A stretch of DNA of 64,000 bases from Pectobacterium brasiliense (GCF_013449685.1 NZ_JACDSF010000001.1:117806-181805), one strand, 5' to 3'; positions 49,499 through 61,698 are shown, numbered from the stretch's first letter. Notes: generated from the sequence alone by a model not told the origin. Translations and numbers: made by a program.

Positions 49499-51631
49499 TT
49501 ATTCCTCTTGATATGACGATGCCTGCGCGGCTTTACGGGCTTTAACGCGAGCGATAGCGGCAGCAACGGCAGCCTTACGTGGATCTTCTGGCTCTTGTAC
49601 TTCAACAACGGCAATCGGCTCTGCCACTACGTCAGAGGCAGCCGACGGAACCGGCTCTTCCGTGTTTGTTGCAGATTGCTGTGCTGCTTTACGAGCTTTA
49701 ACGCGCGCGATAGCGGCGGCAACGGCAGCTTTGCGCGGATCTTCTGGCTCTTGTACTTCAACAACGGCAATCGGTTCTGCCGCCACGTTGGAAACCGCAG
49801 GAGCCGTCGCTTCTTCCGTGCTTCCTGAGCTTACTACCTCAGACTGCTGCGCAGCCTTACGCGCTTTAACACGTGCAAGGGCGGCGGCCACCGCTGCTTT
49901 ACGGGGATCGTCAAGCTCGGAAGAGGGAACCTCGACCGTAGGCGCTTCCTGCTGCGCCTGTCGTTGTTCATGCAACTGTTCTTCACGTAACTGTTTTTCA
50001 CGTGCTTGTTCTTCACGTACTAATGCCTTGCGGGCAGCCCGCGCGGCGATGGCGGCGCTGTTATCCGGCTCTGCATCGGGGATGACGGCGATAGGCGAAC
50101 CGACCTCTGTTGCAGTGGTTTGCTTACGGCGAACGCGCTCCAGTGCAGCCTGAACGGCATCTTTATCCGTGGTGGATACGCCAGTTGCTGCCTGTTTGTG
50201 GCGCAGTTCGCGTGCGGCTTTTTCTCGCGCCAGACGAGCCTGTTTAGCATCAAAGCGCACTTTGGCCTGTGCGGCACGCTGTGCCTCTTCGTCGATGGCC
50301 CGAATTTCGGCCTTTTCCTGACGGTAGTACTGCACCAGCGGAATATTGCTGGGGCAGACGTAAGCACAGGCACCGCATTCGATGCAGTCAAACAGATGGT
50401 GATTGCGGGCTTTTTCGTGTTCCTGCCCGCGACTGAACCAGTAAAGCTGCTGCGGTAAAAGTCCTGCCGGACAGGCATCGGCACATTTGCTACAGCGAAT
50501 GCAGGATTGTTCTTCAGCAACCGGCTCCATTTCCGTATGCGACGGCGCGAGCAGGCAGTTGCTGATTTTAACGATAGGGACATCCAGCGACGGCAGGGTA
50601 AAGCCCATCAGCGGACCGCCCATCACCACCATTGGCTGCTTATTGACGTGGAAGCCGCCCTGTTTGAGCAGGTGACGTACCGGTGTCCCCAGTCGTGCCC
50701 AGACGTTGCCGGGCTGGCGCAAGGCTTCACCAGTCAGCGTCACCACGCGTTCAGTGAGCGGCTCGCCGTCGATCACGGCGCGTTTGATGGCGAAAGCCGT
50801 TCCGACGTTCTGCATCAGCACGCCAATGGCGGCGGAGTGTTTACCGAACGGGACTTCCTTACCAGTCAGAATCTTGGTGAGCTGCTTGGCACCGCCTGAC
50901 GGATACTTGGTTGGGATGACGCGCAGCTGTATGTCGCTGCGTTTGCCCAGGGCCAGTCGCAGGGCGCTGATGGCTTCCGGTTTGTTATCTTCGATCCCAA
51001 TCAGAATGCGTTTCGGCTGCAACAGGAATGACAGAATCTCGATGCCCTGAATAATCTCCTCGGCACACTCCTGCATGAGTCGATCGTCGGCGGTGATATA
51101 GGGTTCACACTCTGCGCCGTTGATAATCAGGGTTTCAATCCCGTGCATCCCGCCTTGTAACTTGGCCGCGGTAGGGAAGCCTGCCCCGCCCAAGCCCGCA
51201 ATGCCAGCCTGATGCAGATGGGCAAGCAGGGTATCGACGCTATGCTCACGGTAATCTGTAAAGGTCTGGCGTTCGCACCAGCGATCTTCGCCATCCGGCA
51301 CGATGATGATGCTGAGTTCGGATAAGCCAGACGGGTGCGCCGTTGTATGCTGACGAATCGCGTTCACCGTTCCTGACGTTGGTGCATGAACGGGCAACGT
51401 GCGGCCTTTTCCCCGCGTTAGCGGTTGACCGCGCAGGACTTTATCGCCGACGCTGACGCAGATCTCGCCTTCCGGCCCAAGATGCTGCTTGAGCGGAATA
51501 ATGAACTGTTCTGGCAGCGGAATCTGGCGCAGTGGCGTCTGGCTGGACTGCGTTTTCATTTCCGGCGGATGAATGCCTCCGGCGAAATCCCAGATCCTGT
51601 CTTTTTTAAAGGCGGAAAACAGCTTAAGCAT
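49499..51631 (-). CDS. rsxC: Electron transport complex subunit RsxC with C-terminal repeats
   Basis: 710 residues. The N-terminal NADH/FMN domain has [17 protein letters not shown]; two 4Fe-4S motifs follow at about 370-420 ([12 protein letters not shown] and [12 protein letters not shown]). The C-terminal 250 residues are Ala/Lys/Arg-rich helical low-complexity sequence, including three copies of [10 protein letters not shown](x)[10 protein letters not shown]; the last two sit in units of about 47 residues. Repeat number varies among enterobacteria. It overlaps rsxB by 8 nt. Confidence 0.96.
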   Translation of the reverse strand: MLKLFSAFKKDRIWDFAGGIHPPEMKTQSSQTPLRQIPLPEQFIIPLKQHLGPEGEICVSVGDKVLRGQPLTRGKGRTLPVHAPTSGTVNAIRQHTTAHPSGLSELSIIIVPDGEDRWCERQTFTDYREHSVDTLLAHLHQAGIAGLGGAGFPTAAKLQGGMHGIETLIINGAECEPYITADDRLMQECAEEIIQGIEILSFLLQPKRILIGIEDNKPEAISALRLALGKRSDIQLRVIPTKYPSGGAKQLTKILTGKEVPFGKHSAAIGVLMQNVGTAFAIKRAVIDGEPLTERVVTLTGEALRQPGNVWARLGTPVRHLLKQGGFHVNKQPMVVMGGPLMGFTLPSLDVPIVKISNCLLAPSHTEMEPVAEEQSCIRCSKCADACPAGLLPQQLYWFSRGQEHEKARNHHLFDCIECGACAYVCPSNIPLVQYYRQEKAEIRAIDEEAQRAAQAKVRFDAKQARLAREKAARELRHKQAATGVSTTDKDAVQAALERVRRKQTTATEVGSPIAVIPDAEPDNSAAIAARAARKALVREEQAREKQLREEQLHEQRQAQQEAPTVEVPSSELDDPRKAAVAAALARVKARKAAQQSEVVSSGSTEEATAPAVSNVAAEPIAVVEVQEPEDPRKAAVAAAIARVKARKAAQQSATNTEEPVPSAASDVVAEPIAVVEVQEPEDPRKAAVAAAIARVKARKAAQASSYQEE
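49510..49925. repeat. Coding tandem repeat in the 3' end of rsxC
   Basis: Three DNA copies encoding PRKAAVAAA(A/I)[10 protein letters not shown]. Two also share the preceding [14 protein letters not shown] block and are nearly identical, so they look like a recent duplication and a site of possible length variation. Confidence 0.85.
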
Positions 51632-52202
51632 GTCGTTCTACTTGAATAACGCGTACTGGAATCGTATCGAGATCCCATTTCCAGTTAGCGGGAGTCGGCG
51701 TGATAGGACGTAATTCGATACAGTCCGTCGGGCAAGGGGAAACGCAGAGATCGCAGCCGGTGCACAAATCGCTGACGACGGTGTGTACCGCTTTGGTACT
51801 GCCGATGATGGCATCAACCGGACAGGCCTGAATGCACTTGGTGCAGCCGATGCAGTTGCTTTCATCGATCCAGGCAACCTGGCGCGCGGGAGCTTGAACG
51901 TCGGCGTCACCTTCCAGCGGTTGCGGATCGACGTTCAGCTTTTCAGCCAGCTTCAGCATCATCGCTTCGCCGCCGGGGCCGCATTTATTAATACTTTCAC
52001 CATTCAGCGCGACCGCTTCGGCGTAAGGCCGACAGCCGGGGTAGCCGCACTGGCCGCACTGGCTTTGTGGCAGCATGGCTTCCACTTCTTCCACGATCGG
52101 ATCGTTTTCGACTTCAAACCGACGGGAGGCGTAGCCGAGTATCAGACCGAATGCTAGCGCCAGGGCGCTTAATGCCGCAATGGCAATCCAGATAGCGCTC
52201 AT
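51624..52202 (-). CDS. rsxB: Electron transport complex subunit RsxB (ferredoxin-like)
   Basis: 192 residues. An N-terminal membrane anchor, a 4Fe-4S domain ([16 protein letters not shown]), and two ferredoxin motifs ([26 protein letters not shown]). Carries electrons within the Rsx complex. Its start overlaps the rsxA stop by one base and its stop overlaps rsxC. Confidence 0.97.
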   Translation of the reverse strand: MSAIWIAIAALSALALAFGLILGYASRRFEVENDPIVEEVEAMLPQSQCGQCGYPGCRPYAEAVALNGESINKCGPGGEAMMLKLAEKLNVDPQPLEGDADVQAPARQVAWIDESNCIGCTKCIQACPVDAIIGSTKAVHTVVSDLCTGCDLCVSPCPTDCIELRPITPTPANWKWDLDTIPVRVIQVERHA

Positions 52203-52783
52203 CAGAATTTCACCAGTCCGGTAAAGCCCATAAACGCCAACGACATGAGGCCTGCGGTGATCAGCGCGATAGACGAACCGCGGAACGGCGCGGGAATATT
52301 CGATACGGCGAGACGCTCACGAATGGCGGCAAAAAGCACCATCACCAGCGAGAAGCCCGCTGCGCCGCCGAAACCATAAATCGTCGATTGCAGGAAACCG
52401 TGTGACAGGTTGATGTTGAGCAGAACAACGCCAAGCACCGCACAATTGGTGGTAATCAGCGGCAGGAAGATCCCCAGCAGGCGGTACAGCTCAGGGCTGA
52501 CTTTGCGCACGAACATCTCGGAAAACTGCACCACCACGGCGAGCACCAGAATAAAGGCCATGGTGCGCAAATAGAGAATATCGAGCGGAACGAGAATAAA
52601 TTCGTTGACCAGCCAGGAAAACATTGAACCGACAGTCATGACGAACGTGGTCGCCATGCCCATGCCAATTGCCGTCTCGAGTTTTTTGGACACGCCCATA
52701 AAGGGGCACAGCCCAAGAAACTTCACTAAGACGAAATTATTTACCAGAAGGATGCTAACAAAGAGCAATGCGTATTCGGTCAT
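52202..52783 (-). CDS. rsxA: Electron transport complex subunit RsxA
   Basis: 193 residues from ATG 52783 ([20 protein letters not shown]), the same length as E. coli RsxA. Six membrane helices; [11 protein letters not shown] is conserved with NqrE and RnfA. First gene of rsxABCDGE-nth. A minus-strand TATAAT at 52919-52924 is a promoter candidate, and a CCCC-TTCAA-GGGG hairpin lies in the leader (52867-52879). Confidence 0.97.
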   Translation of the reverse strand: MTEYALLFVSILLVNNFVLVKFLGLCPFMGVSKKLETAIGMGMATTFVMTVGSMFSWLVNEFILVPLDILYLRTMAFILVLAVVVQFSEMFVRKVSPELYRLLGIFLPLITTNCAVLGVVLLNINLSHGFLQSTIYGFGGAAGFSLVMVLFAAIRERLAVSNIPAPFRGSSIALITAGLMSLAFMGFTGLVKF

Positions 52784-52999
52784 TACGGTGCCTAGAAAAC
52801 AAAATCGGACTATTATCAGGCATTGTTGGGTTTTCGACAACATACCCAAAGTAGGGTTATCGCCGTCCCCTTCAAGGGGCGGAAGGTCAGAGTCGCTTAA
52901 TAACAGAAGCGCCGGGCTATTATACAGTAACGAGCTGAGCGTTCTGCGTAATATCCCGGAAGGAAATTATTGCATAATTATTCTTTTTGTTGCTAACAA

Positions 53000-53215
53000 C
53001 TACAGAACGTGATGCCAGACGGATTTTGGCACGCAGCCGAGATCGAACAAGCGCCCGCCGGATGCCAATTCAGCCCGCCGATGGTCCGCGGCACGATACA
53101 TGTTGATGATTTCCTGACTGTCTGTCAGAGAATAATTGAGGTGATCAAAGAGTTTTTCCAGACTTTCTGTTGAGCTGACTTTCCTGAATTTGAGCAAATA
53201 GTCATGAACGGTCAT
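53000..53215 (-). CDS. cnu: Hha/YmoA-family nucleoid modulator Cnu
   Basis: 71 residues from ATG 53215 ([20 protein letters not shown]), the same length as E. coli Cnu/YdgT. Includes [12 protein letters not shown] and KSVWHHVL, which distinguish Cnu from Hha. It binds H-NS or StpA and modulates silencing of acquired genes; E. coli Cnu also contacts oriC. It is upstream of rsxA as in E. coli, though ydgK is not present between. Confidence 0.95.
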   Translation of the reverse strand: MTVHDYLLKFRKVSSTESLEKLFDHLNYSLTDSQEIINMYRAADHRRAELASGGRLFDLGCVPKSVWHHVL

Positions 53216-53493
53216 GGTGATTGGTCTAATAGTTATGTGGTTAAGATGACTAAGTATATTCAAGCAAGAAAGCCTGTCTAGAGGGCGATGGAATAAAGTA
53301 CGCTTATTTTTCAATAACAAACAAATGAAAATGCAAAATAACGGATTGACAGAAAAAGGTTATGTGTTTCGGGCAATGTCGGGCGACAGGTCGATGGAAA
53401 ATCAGAGTGTGGGGGGGGCCTATACGAATGCTGGCAAAGGGGCAGATTGTTCACGGACACCTATCCATAGACAACCGGCCCCAGAGATCGGAC

Positions 53494-54999
53494 TTAGCGG
53501 CTACAAAGTTTGTAATACACCTCGTTCCAGCGCAGCGCATCTTTGAATTCGTGGAGTCGGGTTTCGTTGTCGATCACCAGCAGTTCAATATTCTGCATCT
53601 CGGCGTAGAGCCGCATGTGTTCGAGATCCAACGCCTGACTAAAGACGGTGTGGTGCGCACCGCCAGCCAGAATCCAGGCTTCGGCCGCCACTTCCAGCGA
53701 CGGTTGGGCTTTCCAGATGGCGCGGGCAACCGGCAGTTTCGGCAACGGGCGCGGCTGTTCGATGGTATCGACTAGATTAACCAACATTCTGAAACGGTCG
53801 CCCATGTCGATCACGCTGGCGTTGAGGGACGGCCCAGCCGGCGTGGAGAAAATCAAACGGGCAGGATCGGCTTTGCCACCAATACCAAGGTATTGCGCAT
53901 CCAGAATCGGTTTCTGTTCTTTCGCAATCGTTGGGCAGACTTCCAGCATGTGGGAGCCGACGACCAGATCGTTACCGTTCTGGAAGTTATAGGTGTAGTC
54001 CTCCATGAAGGACGTCCCGCCCGACAACCCGCCGGCCATCACTTTCATGATGCGCAGCAGCGCGGCCGTTTTCCAGTCGCCTTCGCCACCGAAGCCGTAG
54101 CCTTGCTGCATCAGGCGCTGCACCGCTAGTCCCGGCAGCTGTTTCAAACCGTACAGGTTTTCAAAATCGGTGGTGAACGCGTGATAACCGCCTTGTTCCA
54201 GAAAGCGTTTCATCCCGAGTTCAATCTGTGCCGCATCCAGCAGGTTCTGACGGTTCGCGCCGTTGAGTTTCACCGCGTCGGTTAACTGATAGCTGGCTTC
54301 GTACTCTTCGACCAGCGCATCGATATCGCCTTTGGATACAGCATCGACCACGGCGGTTAAATCGCCCAGCCCCCAGGCGCTGACGGAGTAGCCGAATTGG
54401 ATCTGCGCGCCGACTTTATCGCCTTCGGTGACGGCGACTTCACGCATGTTGTCACCAAAGCGCGCAACCTTCAGCTGTTTGCTTTCCTGAATGGCGGCGG
54501 CAACCCGCATCCATTTGCCGATACGGGCATGGGCGTTCTTATCCTGCCAGTGGCCGACGACAACCTGATGCGCCTGCCGCATCCGGGCTCCGATGAAGCC
54601 AAATTCACGTCCGCCGTGCGCGGTCTGGTTCAGGTTCATGAAATCCATGTCCATGGTGTCCCACGGCACTTCGGCATTGAACTGGGTGTGGAATTGCAGC
54701 AGGGGTTTACTGAGTACGCTCAGGCCGCCAATCCACATTTTGGCCGGAGAGAAGGTATGCAGCCAGGTCAGCAGGCCGATACAGTTATCCTGATAGTTGG
54801 CATCGCGACACAGTGCCAGAATTTCGTCCGGTGTTTTCACCAGCGGTTTCAGTACCAGCTTAACGGGCAGGTTGGCCTGTTGATTCAATCCGGCGACGAC
54901 TTTTTCCGCGTTCTCTTTTACCTGACGTAACGTTTCTGGCCCATAGAGGTGTTGACTACCGATGACGAACCAGACTTCAAGCTGCTTAAAATGATCCAT
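53494..54999 (-). CDS. araA: L-arabinose isomerase
   Basis: 501 residues (E. coli 500), starting [20 protein letters not shown]. Catalytic Glu residues lie in the [13 protein letters not shown] and [10 protein letters not shown] regions, and the His in SHMLEVCP. Mn-dependent isomerisation of L-arabinose to L-ribulose. Ordered after araB on the same strand with 36 nt between them; AGGAG precedes the start. Confidence 0.98.
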   Translation of the reverse strand: MDHFKQLEVWFVIGSQHLYGPETLRQVKENAEKVVAGLNQQANLPVKLVLKPLVKTPDEILALCRDANYQDNCIGLLTWLHTFSPAKMWIGGLSVLSKPLLQFHTQFNAEVPWDTMDMDFMNLNQTAHGGREFGFIGARMRQAHQVVVGHWQDKNAHARIGKWMRVAAAIQESKQLKVARFGDNMREVAVTEGDKVGAQIQFGYSVSAWGLGDLTAVVDAVSKGDIDALVEEYEASYQLTDAVKLNGANRQNLLDAAQIELGMKRFLEQGGYHAFTTDFENLYGLKQLPGLAVQRLMQQGYGFGGEGDWKTAALLRIMKVMAGGLSGGTSFMEDYTYNFQNGNDLVVGSHMLEVCPTIAKEQKPILDAQYLGIGGKADPARLIFSTPAGPSLNASVIDMGDRFRMLVNLVDTIEQPRPLPKLPVARAIWKAQPSLEVAAEAWILAGGAHHTVFSQALDLEHMRLYAEMQNIELLVIDNETRLHEFKDALRWNEVYYKLCSR

Positions 55000-55035
55000 G
55001 ATGACTCCTGTAACGTGATCCCCAGAGGGATAAAA

Positions 55036-56721
55036 TTAGTTTTTTGCCGTAGACGTTGGGCTATAGGCGTGTTCCGCGAGGCGGCACCACTGCTGATAGC
55101 GCTCATAAAGCTGCTGATAACGGGCGACGCGCTTGCTGTCTGGCATTAAGGTGCGCTCGATGCCGCTGGCCATATGCTGCTGTGCCGTTGGGATATCGCC
55201 GTGAACGCCAGCAGCGACGGCGGCAAAGATCGCCGCGCCGAGCGCACAGCACTGATCGGAAGCGACGATCTGCAAGGGACGATTCATCACGTCGGTACAC
55301 ACCTGCATGATGACAGGGGATTTCCGTGCGATACCGCCCAGCGCCAACACGTTCTCGACGGGAACACCCTGATCTTCAAAACATTCCATAATCGCGCGCG
55401 CGCCAAAGGCCGTCGCCGCAATAAAACCGCCGAACAGCGTGGGAGCATCGGTGCCCAGATTAAGACCGGTAATCACGCCTTTCAGGCGCTGATTGGCGAA
55501 TGGCGTTCTGCGGCCGTTGAACCAGTCCAGCACGACAGGCAGGTGATCCAGCGTCGGGTTCTCCGCCCAGCGGTGCGTGAGTCGCTCCAGCAGTTTGCCT
55601 TCCATCGCCTGTAATGACGTTTTGAGTTCAGGATGATCTTTCGCTGCTTCCTGTAACGACCAGCTCAGCAGTCGCCCAAACCAGGCGTACATGTCGCCGA
55701 AGGCGGACTGCCCAGCTTCGAGGCCGATATAGCCGGGAACCACGCTGCCGTCGACCTGCCCGCAGATACCCGCGATGGTGCGATCGGCAATGCGCGCGTC
55801 GTCGGCGATCAGAATGTCGCAGGTGGACGTGCCAATCACTTTGACCAGCGTATACGGCTGTGCGCCTGCGCCGACGGTGCCGACGTGGCAGTCAAACGCG
55901 CCGCCCGAGAGGATGACCGTTTCGGGGATGCCGAGCCGCTGTGCCCACTCGGCGGTGATAGTGCCGACCGGTTGTTCGGCGGTCCAGGTATCGGTAAACA
56001 GTGGGTACTGTAATGTCTCCGTCAGGCAGGGATCGAGCGCGTGCAAGAAGTCTTTCGGCGGCAGTCCACCCCAGCTCGGATGCCAGAGTGATTTGTGTCC
56101 GGCGCTGCACCGTCCGCGGCGAATATCGGCGGGTGCCTGCGTACCGGAAAGCAGGGCGGGCACCCAATCGCACAGTTCGATCCAGGAAACGGCTGACTGA
56201 CGCACCGCTGCGTCGGCACGGGAAACATGCAGGATTTTGGCCCAGAACCACTCGGACGAATAAACGCCGCCGATATAGCGGGTGTAATCCGGGAATTGGC
56301 CGCTCCGGCACAGCGCGTTGATGGCTTCCGCTTCTTCTATTGCGGTGTGGTCTTTCCACAGCACGAACATGGCATTGGGGTTGTCGGCAAATTCGGGGCG
56401 TAGGGCAAGGATCTGACCTTGCTCATCAATCGGTGCGGGGGTTGACCCAGTGGAGTCCACGCCAATACCGATGATGTTCTGCCGTTGTTCGTTCGTCAGG
56501 CGTGAAACGATGACCTTAACCGCCTGTTCCAGCGATTCAATATAGTCCAGTGGATGATGTCGGAACTGGTTGTTGGCAGGCTGACAATATTTCCCCTCGC
56601 GCCAGCGGGGGTAGTAGACCACTTCTGTTTCCAGCTCTTGCCCGCTTTGGCAGTCAACGGCTAAGGCGCGTACCGAATCACTGCCGAAGTCGAGACCAAT
56701 CGTAATAGCGCCCGCACTCAT
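55036..56721 (-). CDS. araB: L-ribulokinase
   Basis: 561 residues. FGGY kinase fold, with [18 protein letters not shown] as phosphate-1 motif and [18 protein letters not shown] near the C-terminus. It phosphorylates L-ribulose at O5. AGGAG precedes the ATG at 56721. The third catabolic enzyme, AraD epimerase, is absent from this cluster. Confidence 0.97.
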   Translation of the reverse strand: MSAGAITIGLDFGSDSVRALAVDCQSGQELETEVVYYPRWREGKYCQPANNQFRHHPLDYIESLEQAVKVIVSRLTNEQRQNIIGIGVDSTGSTPAPIDEQGQILALRPEFADNPNAMFVLWKDHTAIEEAEAINALCRSGQFPDYTRYIGGVYSSEWFWAKILHVSRADAAVRQSAVSWIELCDWVPALLSGTQAPADIRRGRCSAGHKSLWHPSWGGLPPKDFLHALDPCLTETLQYPLFTDTWTAEQPVGTITAEWAQRLGIPETVILSGGAFDCHVGTVGAGAQPYTLVKVIGTSTCDILIADDARIADRTIAGICGQVDGSVVPGYIGLEAGQSAFGDMYAWFGRLLSWSLQEAAKDHPELKTSLQAMEGKLLERLTHRWAENPTLDHLPVVLDWFNGRRTPFANQRLKGVITGLNLGTDAPTLFGGFIAATAFGARAIMECFEDQGVPVENVLALGGIARKSPVIMQVCTDVMNRPLQIVASDQCCALGAAIFAAVAAGVHGDIPTAQQHMASGIERTLMPDSKRVARYQQLYERYQQWCRLAEHAYSPTSTAKN

Positions 56722-57093
56722 GCTTTGCTCCTCATTAATCCCAGATCGTTGGTGTTTACGATGGCAGGGATAACGAGAGGCGGTGAGGATCGGTTAGCTG
56801 GAAGTATGTATTTTTCTGTCGCCAGCAGCCATTTTGTGAAGCCGGTCAAAGGTTAATGATTGGTTAAATTCGCTAAATGTATGCACAAACCTGTCATTGT
56901 TCCGGACTGTGATAAAGCTCTACATTCTTACCAGGAATAACGACTAAAACATAAAGCGTCTGAATGCTACTGAGTAAAGGAATGGTGCTAAGTCTGTGTT
57001 TTTCCTTTATCCAGACCGGAAATACCCTACCAGGAACTCGAACTCGTCTCAGCGTTGCTGACGAATGAAAAGATAATTACACCGGAGAACATC
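56722..57093. promoter_or_regulatory. araBA / araFGH divergent control region
   Basis: 372 bp between divergent starts. A plausible CRP site TGTGA-AGCCGG-TCAAA lies at 56835-56850, and a weaker one TGTGA-TAAAGC-TCTAC at 56908-56923. AraC half-sites were not resolved with confidence. Confidence 0.55.
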
Positions 57094-58077
57094 ATGCATA
57101 AATTCACTAAGGCACTGGCAGCAATCGGGTTAGCTGCCGTTATGTCACAATCAGCTATGGCAGAGAACTTAAAGCTGGGCTTTCTGGTTAAACAGCCGGA
57201 AGAACCGTGGTTCCAGACGGAATGGAAGTTCGCTGATAAAGCAGGAAAAGACCTTGGTTTTGATGTGATAAAAATTGCGGTTCCCGATGGTGAAAAGACC
57301 CTGAACGCAATCGACAGTCTGGCAGCCAGTGGAGCGAAAGGCTTCGTTATCTGTACGCCGGATCCGAAGTTGGGGCCAGCCATTATGGCGAAAGCGCGCA
57401 GCTACGATCTGAAAGTGATCGCGGTTGATGACCAGTTTGTGAATGCCAAAGGTCAACCGATGGATACCGTGCCGTTGGTGATGATGGCGGCCACCAAAAT
57501 TGGCGAGCGTCAGGGGCAGGAATTGTATAAAGAGATGACCAAACGCGGCTGGAAAGTAGAGGAAACCGCTGTGATGGCGATTACCGCTGATGAGCTGGAT
57601 ACCGCACGTCGCCGCACGACTGGCTCCATGGACGCGCTGAAAACCGCAGGATTCCCGGAAAAACAGATCTACAAAGTGCCAACCAAATCTAACGATATCC
57701 CCGGTGCATTTGACGCCGCTAACTCCATGCTGGTTCAGCATCCGGGCGTGAAAAACTGGCTGATTATCGGCATGAACGACAACACCGTGCTGGGTGGCGT
57801 GCGTGCAACGGAAGGTCAGGGCTTTAAAGCTGAAAACGTCATTGGTATCGGTATCAACGGCGTGGATGCGGTGAGCGAGCTGTCTAAAGGTCAGGCAACG
57901 GGCTTCTTTGGTTCACTGCTGCCGAGCCCGGATATCCACGGTTACAAGAGTATCCAGATGCTGAATGACTGGGTGACCAAAGGCGTTGAGCCGGAGAAAT
58001 TCACCGAAGTGACCGACGTGGTGCTGATCACTCGTGACAACTTTAAGGTCGAACTGGAGAAAAAAGGCCTGATGTAA
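57094..58077 (+). CDS. araF: L-arabinose periplasmic binding protein AraF
   Basis: 327 residues from ATG 57094 with GGAG 6 nt upstream. Signal peptide MHKFTKALAAIGLAAVMSQS-AMA; the mature protein starts ENLKLGFLVKQPEEPWF as in E. coli AraF. Peripla_BP_4 fold. It delivers L-arabinose to AraGH. A long hairpin separates it from araG. Confidence 0.97.
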   Translation: MHKFTKALAAIGLAAVMSQSAMAENLKLGFLVKQPEEPWFQTEWKFADKAGKDLGFDVIKIAVPDGEKTLNAIDSLAASGAKGFVICTPDPKLGPAIMAKARSYDLKVIAVDDQFVNAKGQPMDTVPLVMMAATKIGERQGQELYKEMTKRGWKVEETAVMAITADELDTARRRTTGSMDALKTAGFPEKQIYKVPTKSNDIPGAFDAANSMLVQHPGVKNWLIIGMNDNTVLGGVRATEGQGFKAENVIGIGINGVDAVSELSKGQATGFFGSLLPSPDIHGYKSIQMLNDWVTKGVEPEKFTEVTDVVLITRDNFKVELEKKGLM

Positions 58078-58099
58078 TCACGCCTGATTTCGTAAAGAC

Positions 58100-58146
58100 G
58101 CGGATAACGCCGGTCAGCATGACGCTGGTCGAGGTTATCCGCTTTT
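58100..58146 (+). terminator. Intercistronic hairpin between araF and araG
   Basis: GCGGATAAC (58100-58108) pairs with GTTATCCGC (58134-58142), with an inner CAGC/GCTG stem, followed by TTTT. It probably attenuates transcription so that the binding protein is in excess over AraG and AraH. Confidence 0.7.
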
Positions 58147-58174
58147 GACCCTGCATCGTTATGAGGAAACAGAC

Positions 58175-59698
58175 ATGACAGCACAGTCACCCTATTTGTC
58201 GTTTCATGGGATTGGTAAAGAATTTCCCGGTGTTAAGGCGCTTTCGGATATCAGTTTTTCCTGCCATGCCGGCCAGATCCATGCATTGATGGGGGAAAAC
58301 GGGGCGGGCAAGTCGACGCTGTTAAAGATCCTGAGCGGTAACTATTCACCGTCAGCGGGCGAAATTCATATTCAGGGTAAACCTGTGCAGTTCAACAACA
58401 CGATGGATGCCCTGAATGCGGGCGTTGCCATCATTTATCAGGAACTGCATCTGGTGCCGGAAATGACGGTCGCCGAGAACATCTACTTAGGTCAGTTGCC
58501 GCATAAATACGGCATGGTGAACTATTCGCTGCTGCGCTATGAAGCCAAACTTCAGTTGCAGCATTTGGGACTGGATATCGATCCTGATACCCCGCTGAAA
58601 TACCTCTCTATCGGGCAGTGGCAGATGGTGGAAATCGCCAAGGCGCTTGCCCGTAACGCCAAGGTTATTGCTTTTGATGAGCCGACCAGTTCGCTATCTG
58701 CCCGTGAAATCGAGCAGCTTTTCCGTGTGATTAAGGAATTGCGCAGTGAAGGCCGGGTCATTTTGTATGTTTCGCACCGGATGGAAGAAATTTTTGCGCT
58801 GAGCGATGCCATTACCGTGTTTAAAGATGGCCGCTACGTGCGCACGTTTGACGATATGCAGCAGGTGAACCATGAGTCGCTGGTACAGGCGATGGTAGGG
58901 CGTAACCTGGGGGATATCTATGGCTATACGCCGCGTCCGCACGGCGAAGAACGTCTGACGCTGAAAGACGTAAAAGCGCCGGGCGTGAAATCCACGGTTT
59001 CCCTGAACGTGAAGCAGGGGGAAATTGTCGGGCTATTTGGTCTGGTGGGGGCTGGTCGCAGCGAACTGATGAAAGGGTTGTTTGGCGCGACCAAAATCAC
59101 CAGTGGTCAGGTGTTGCTGGATGGCGAACCGCTGGTGGTGAATTCTCCCATCGATGCGATTCGTCAGGGCGTGATGCTTTGCCCGGAGGATCGCAAGGCG
59201 GACGGCATCATTCCGGTGCACTCAGTACGCGACAACATCAATATCAGCGCAAGGCGTAAGAGCCTGAAAGCCGGTTTTATTATTAATAATCAGTGGGAAG
59301 CGGATAACGCCTCGAAGCGCATTGCGGCGTTGAATATCAAAACGCCGTCCGATGAACAGCTGATTATGAATCTTTCCGGGGGAAACCAGCAGAAAGCCAT
59401 TCTTGGCCGCTGGCTGTCCGAAGAGATGAAGGTCATTTTGCTCGATGAACCTACGCGCGGCATCGACGTCGGCGCGAAGCACGAAATTTATCATGTCATC
59501 TATGAACTGGCGAATCAGGGGATCGCGGTGCTGTTTGCCTCCAGCGATTTACCAGAAGTGCTTGGGCTGGCCGACCGGATTATCGTCATGCGCGAAGGAG
59601 CCGTCTCTGGCGAACTGCTGCATACCGATGCCACAGAGCAGAAGGTGCTCAGTCTGGCTATGTTACGAACCCCCGATATCGAATCTGCGGTTGCCTGA
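58175..59698 (+). CDS. araG: L-arabinose ABC transporter ATPase AraG
   Basis: 507 residues from ATG 58175 ([19 protein letters not shown]), AGGA upstream. Two ABC domains in tandem: the first with Walker [10 protein letters not shown] and signature [15 protein letters not shown], the second with the degenerate GLVGAGRSE and signature [15 protein letters not shown]. Typical sugar importer ATPase. 18 nt before araH. Confidence 0.97.
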   Translation: MTAQSPYLSFHGIGKEFPGVKALSDISFSCHAGQIHALMGENGAGKSTLLKILSGNYSPSAGEIHIQGKPVQFNNTMDALNAGVAIIYQELHLVPEMTVAENIYLGQLPHKYGMVNYSLLRYEAKLQLQHLGLDIDPDTPLKYLSIGQWQMVEIAKALARNAKVIAFDEPTSSLSAREIEQLFRVIKELRSEGRVILYVSHRMEEIFALSDAITVFKDGRYVRTFDDMQQVNHESLVQAMVGRNLGDIYGYTPRPHGEERLTLKDVKAPGVKSTVSLNVKQGEIVGLFGLVGAGRSELMKGLFGATKITSGQVLLDGEPLVVNSPIDAIRQGVMLCPEDRKADGIIPVHSVRDNINISARRKSLKAGFIINNQWEADNASKRIAALNIKTPSDEQLIMNLSGGNQQKAILGRWLSEEMKVILLDEPTRGIDVGAKHEIYHVIYELANQGIAVLFASSDLPEVLGLADRIIVMREGAVSGELLHTDATEQKVLSLAMLRTPDIESAVA

Positions 59699-59716
59699 CC
59701 GCGAAGGAGCAAAATA

Positions 59717-60703
59717 ATGTCAACGGTTACGTCTACAACCTCAGAAAAGAAGAAAAGCGGTATGGGATTGTCCCGCATTTGGGATAACTACGGCATGCTG
59801 GTGGTGTTTGCCGTGCTGTTTCTTGGCTGTGCGATTTTCGTCCCGAACTTCGCGACGTTTATCAATATGAAAGGGCTGGGGCTGGCGATCTCCATGTCCG
59901 GTATGGTGGCCTGTGGGATGCTGTTCTGTCTGGCTTCCGGTGACTTTGACCTGTCGGTCGCGTCAATCATCGCCTGTGCCGGTGTGGCGACGGCGGTGGT
60001 GATTAATATCAGTGAAAGCCTGTGGATCGGCGTCGGCGCGGGTCTGCTGCTAGGTGTGGCTTTCGGTCTGCTTAACGGTTTCGTGATTGCCCGCTTGAAG
60101 ATTAACGCGCTGATCACCACGCTGGCAACGATGCAGATTGCGCGCGGTCTGGCGTACATCATTTCCGATGGTAAAGCGGTAGGGATTGAAGATGAACGCT
60201 TCTTCGAACTGGGCTATGCCAACTGGCTGGGCTTGCCGGCGCCAATCTGGATCACCATCGGCTGTATGATTCTGTTTGGTCTGCTGCTGAATAAAACCAC
60301 CTTTGGCCGCAATACGCTGGCGATTGGCGGTAATGAAGAGGCTGCGCGTCTGGCCGGGGTGCCGGTCGTGCGTACCAAAATCATCATTTTCGCCTTGTCC
60401 GGTCTGGTATCGGCAGCTGCCGGGATCATTCTGGCATCGCGTATGACCAGCGGCCAACCGATGACCTCCATCGGGTATGAGCTGATCGTGATTTCTGCCT
60501 GTGTGCTGGGCGGTGTGTCGCTGAAAGGCGGGATCGGTAAAATTTCTTACGTGGTGGCCGGCGTGCTGATTTTGGGTACGGTGGAGAACGCGATGAACCT
60601 GCTGAACATCTCTCCGTTTGCCCAGTATGTGGTGCGCGGCCTGATTCTGCTGGCAGCGGTTATCTTCGACCGCTACAAACAGCTGGCGAAGAAAACGGTA
60701 TAA
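59717..60703 (+). CDS. araH: L-arabinose ABC transporter permease AraH
   Basis: 328 residues with about ten membrane segments (BPD_transp_2 family) and the conserved [18 protein letters not shown] loop. Starts [15 protein letters not shown] after AAGGAG. It forms the membrane pore of the AraFGH importer. Confidence 0.97.
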   Translation: MSTVTSTTSEKKKSGMGLSRIWDNYGMLVVFAVLFLGCAIFVPNFATFINMKGLGLAISMSGMVACGMLFCLASGDFDLSVASIIACAGVATAVVINISESLWIGVGAGLLLGVAFGLLNGFVIARLKINALITTLATMQIARGLAYIISDGKAVGIEDERFFELGYANWLGLPAPIWITIGCMILFGLLLNKTTFGRNTLAIGGNEEAARLAGVPVVRTKIIIFALSGLVSAAAGIILASRMTSGQPMTSIGYELIVISACVLGGVSLKGGIGKISYVVAGVLILGTVENAMNLLNISPFAQYVVRGLILLAAVIFDRYKQLAKKTV

Positions 60704-60765
60704 ATGCCCGAGCGGCAGGTAAAAGCCTGCCGCTTTCTCTCTTACTAGCGTGTACCGGAGGCTCG

Positions 60766-61698
60766 ATGTATCACCGTATGGCGCATGAATCTCAGCCTAA
60801 TCCGCTGCTGCCGGGATATTCGTTCAACGCTTATCTTGTGGCTGGCCTGACGCCGATTTTGGCAGAAGGGCCGCTCGACTTCTTTATCGATCGTCCCGAT
60901 GGAATGAAAGGCTACATTATTAACCTCACCATGAAAGGACAGGGGCAGGTCTTTGATGGCGATGAGACCTTTTTCTGTAATCCCGGTGACCTGCTGTTGT
61001 TCCCGCCGAAATCGAAGCATTTTTATGGCCGTTCGCCGAGCAGCGACTGCTGGTATCACCGCTGGGTCTATTTTCGCCCGCGCGCCTACTGGGCGGATTG
61101 GCTGGAATGGCATACCAAAAGCAGCGGCATTGGTCGCATGAGTCTGCCGAATAACCAACTGCTGCTGGAATTTGACAGGCTGTTTGCCAATATCGAGCAG
61201 ACGCAGCGTTCTGGGCGTCGTTTTTCGGAAGAACTGGGTATGAATCTGCTGGAGCGTCTGCTGCTCCGCGCGATGGAAGAAGATCCACAGAGCCCGCAGA
61301 AAATCATGGATCCGCGTGTGATAGAAGCCTGCCAGTTTATTACCAGCAATCTGGCCGGAGAACTGCGTATTGACGAAGTCGCGCGGCACGTTTGTCTGTC
61401 ACCGTCGCGGCTGGCGCATTTGTTCCGTGAACAGGTGGGCATTAATATTTTGCGCTGGCGTGAAGATCAGCGTGTGATTCGCGCCAAACTGTTATTGCAG
61501 ACGACGCAGGAATCTATCGCCAACATTGGTCGCGTGGTGGGGTATGACGATCAACTGTATTTCTCACGCGTGTTCCGTAAGCGGGTCGGCGTCAGCCCCA
61601 GCGATTTCCGACGCCGCAGCAGTGAAATCAACTATCCGGCAGCCAAAACGCTGCCCGTGGCGTGGGGAGAACGGATGCCCAGCGCCGTGAGCGGCTAA
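60766..61698 (+). CDS. araC: Arabinose operon regulator AraC
   Basis: 310 residues from ATG 60766, supported by GGAGG 4 nt upstream. The N-terminal cupin arm/ligand domain ([30 protein letters not shown]) and the C-terminal two-helix-turn-helix AraC domain (about 200-290, [35 protein letters not shown]) are clear. It activates ara genes with arabinose and represses without it. Here it follows araH in the same direction, unlike E. coli where it is divergent from araBAD. Confidence 0.97.
   Translation: MYHRMAHESQPNPLLPGYSFNAYLVAGLTPILAEGPLDFFIDRPDGMKGYIINLTMKGQGQVFDGDETFFCNPGDLLLFPPKSKHFYGRSPSSDCWYHRWVYFRPRAYWADWLEWHTKSSGIGRMSLPNNQLLLEFDRLFANIEQTQRSGRRFSEELGMNLLERLLLRAMEEDPQSPQKIMDPRVIEACQFITSNLAGELRIDEVARHVCLSPSRLAHLFREQVGINILRWREDQRVIRAKLLLQTTQESIANIGRVVGYDDQLYFSRVFRKRVGVSPSDFRRRSSEINYPAAKTLPVAWGERMPSAVSG

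Noticed and set aside
49662..50153. 163-codon frame opposite rsxC rich in Ala, Cys and Ser
   Set aside because: Mirror of the Ala/Arg/Lys repeats of RsxC; no independent support.
53405..53425. Run of eight to nine G residues between cnu and araA as a phase-variation tract
   Set aside because: It is not inside a gene or recognisable promoter, so no phase-variable output can be proposed.
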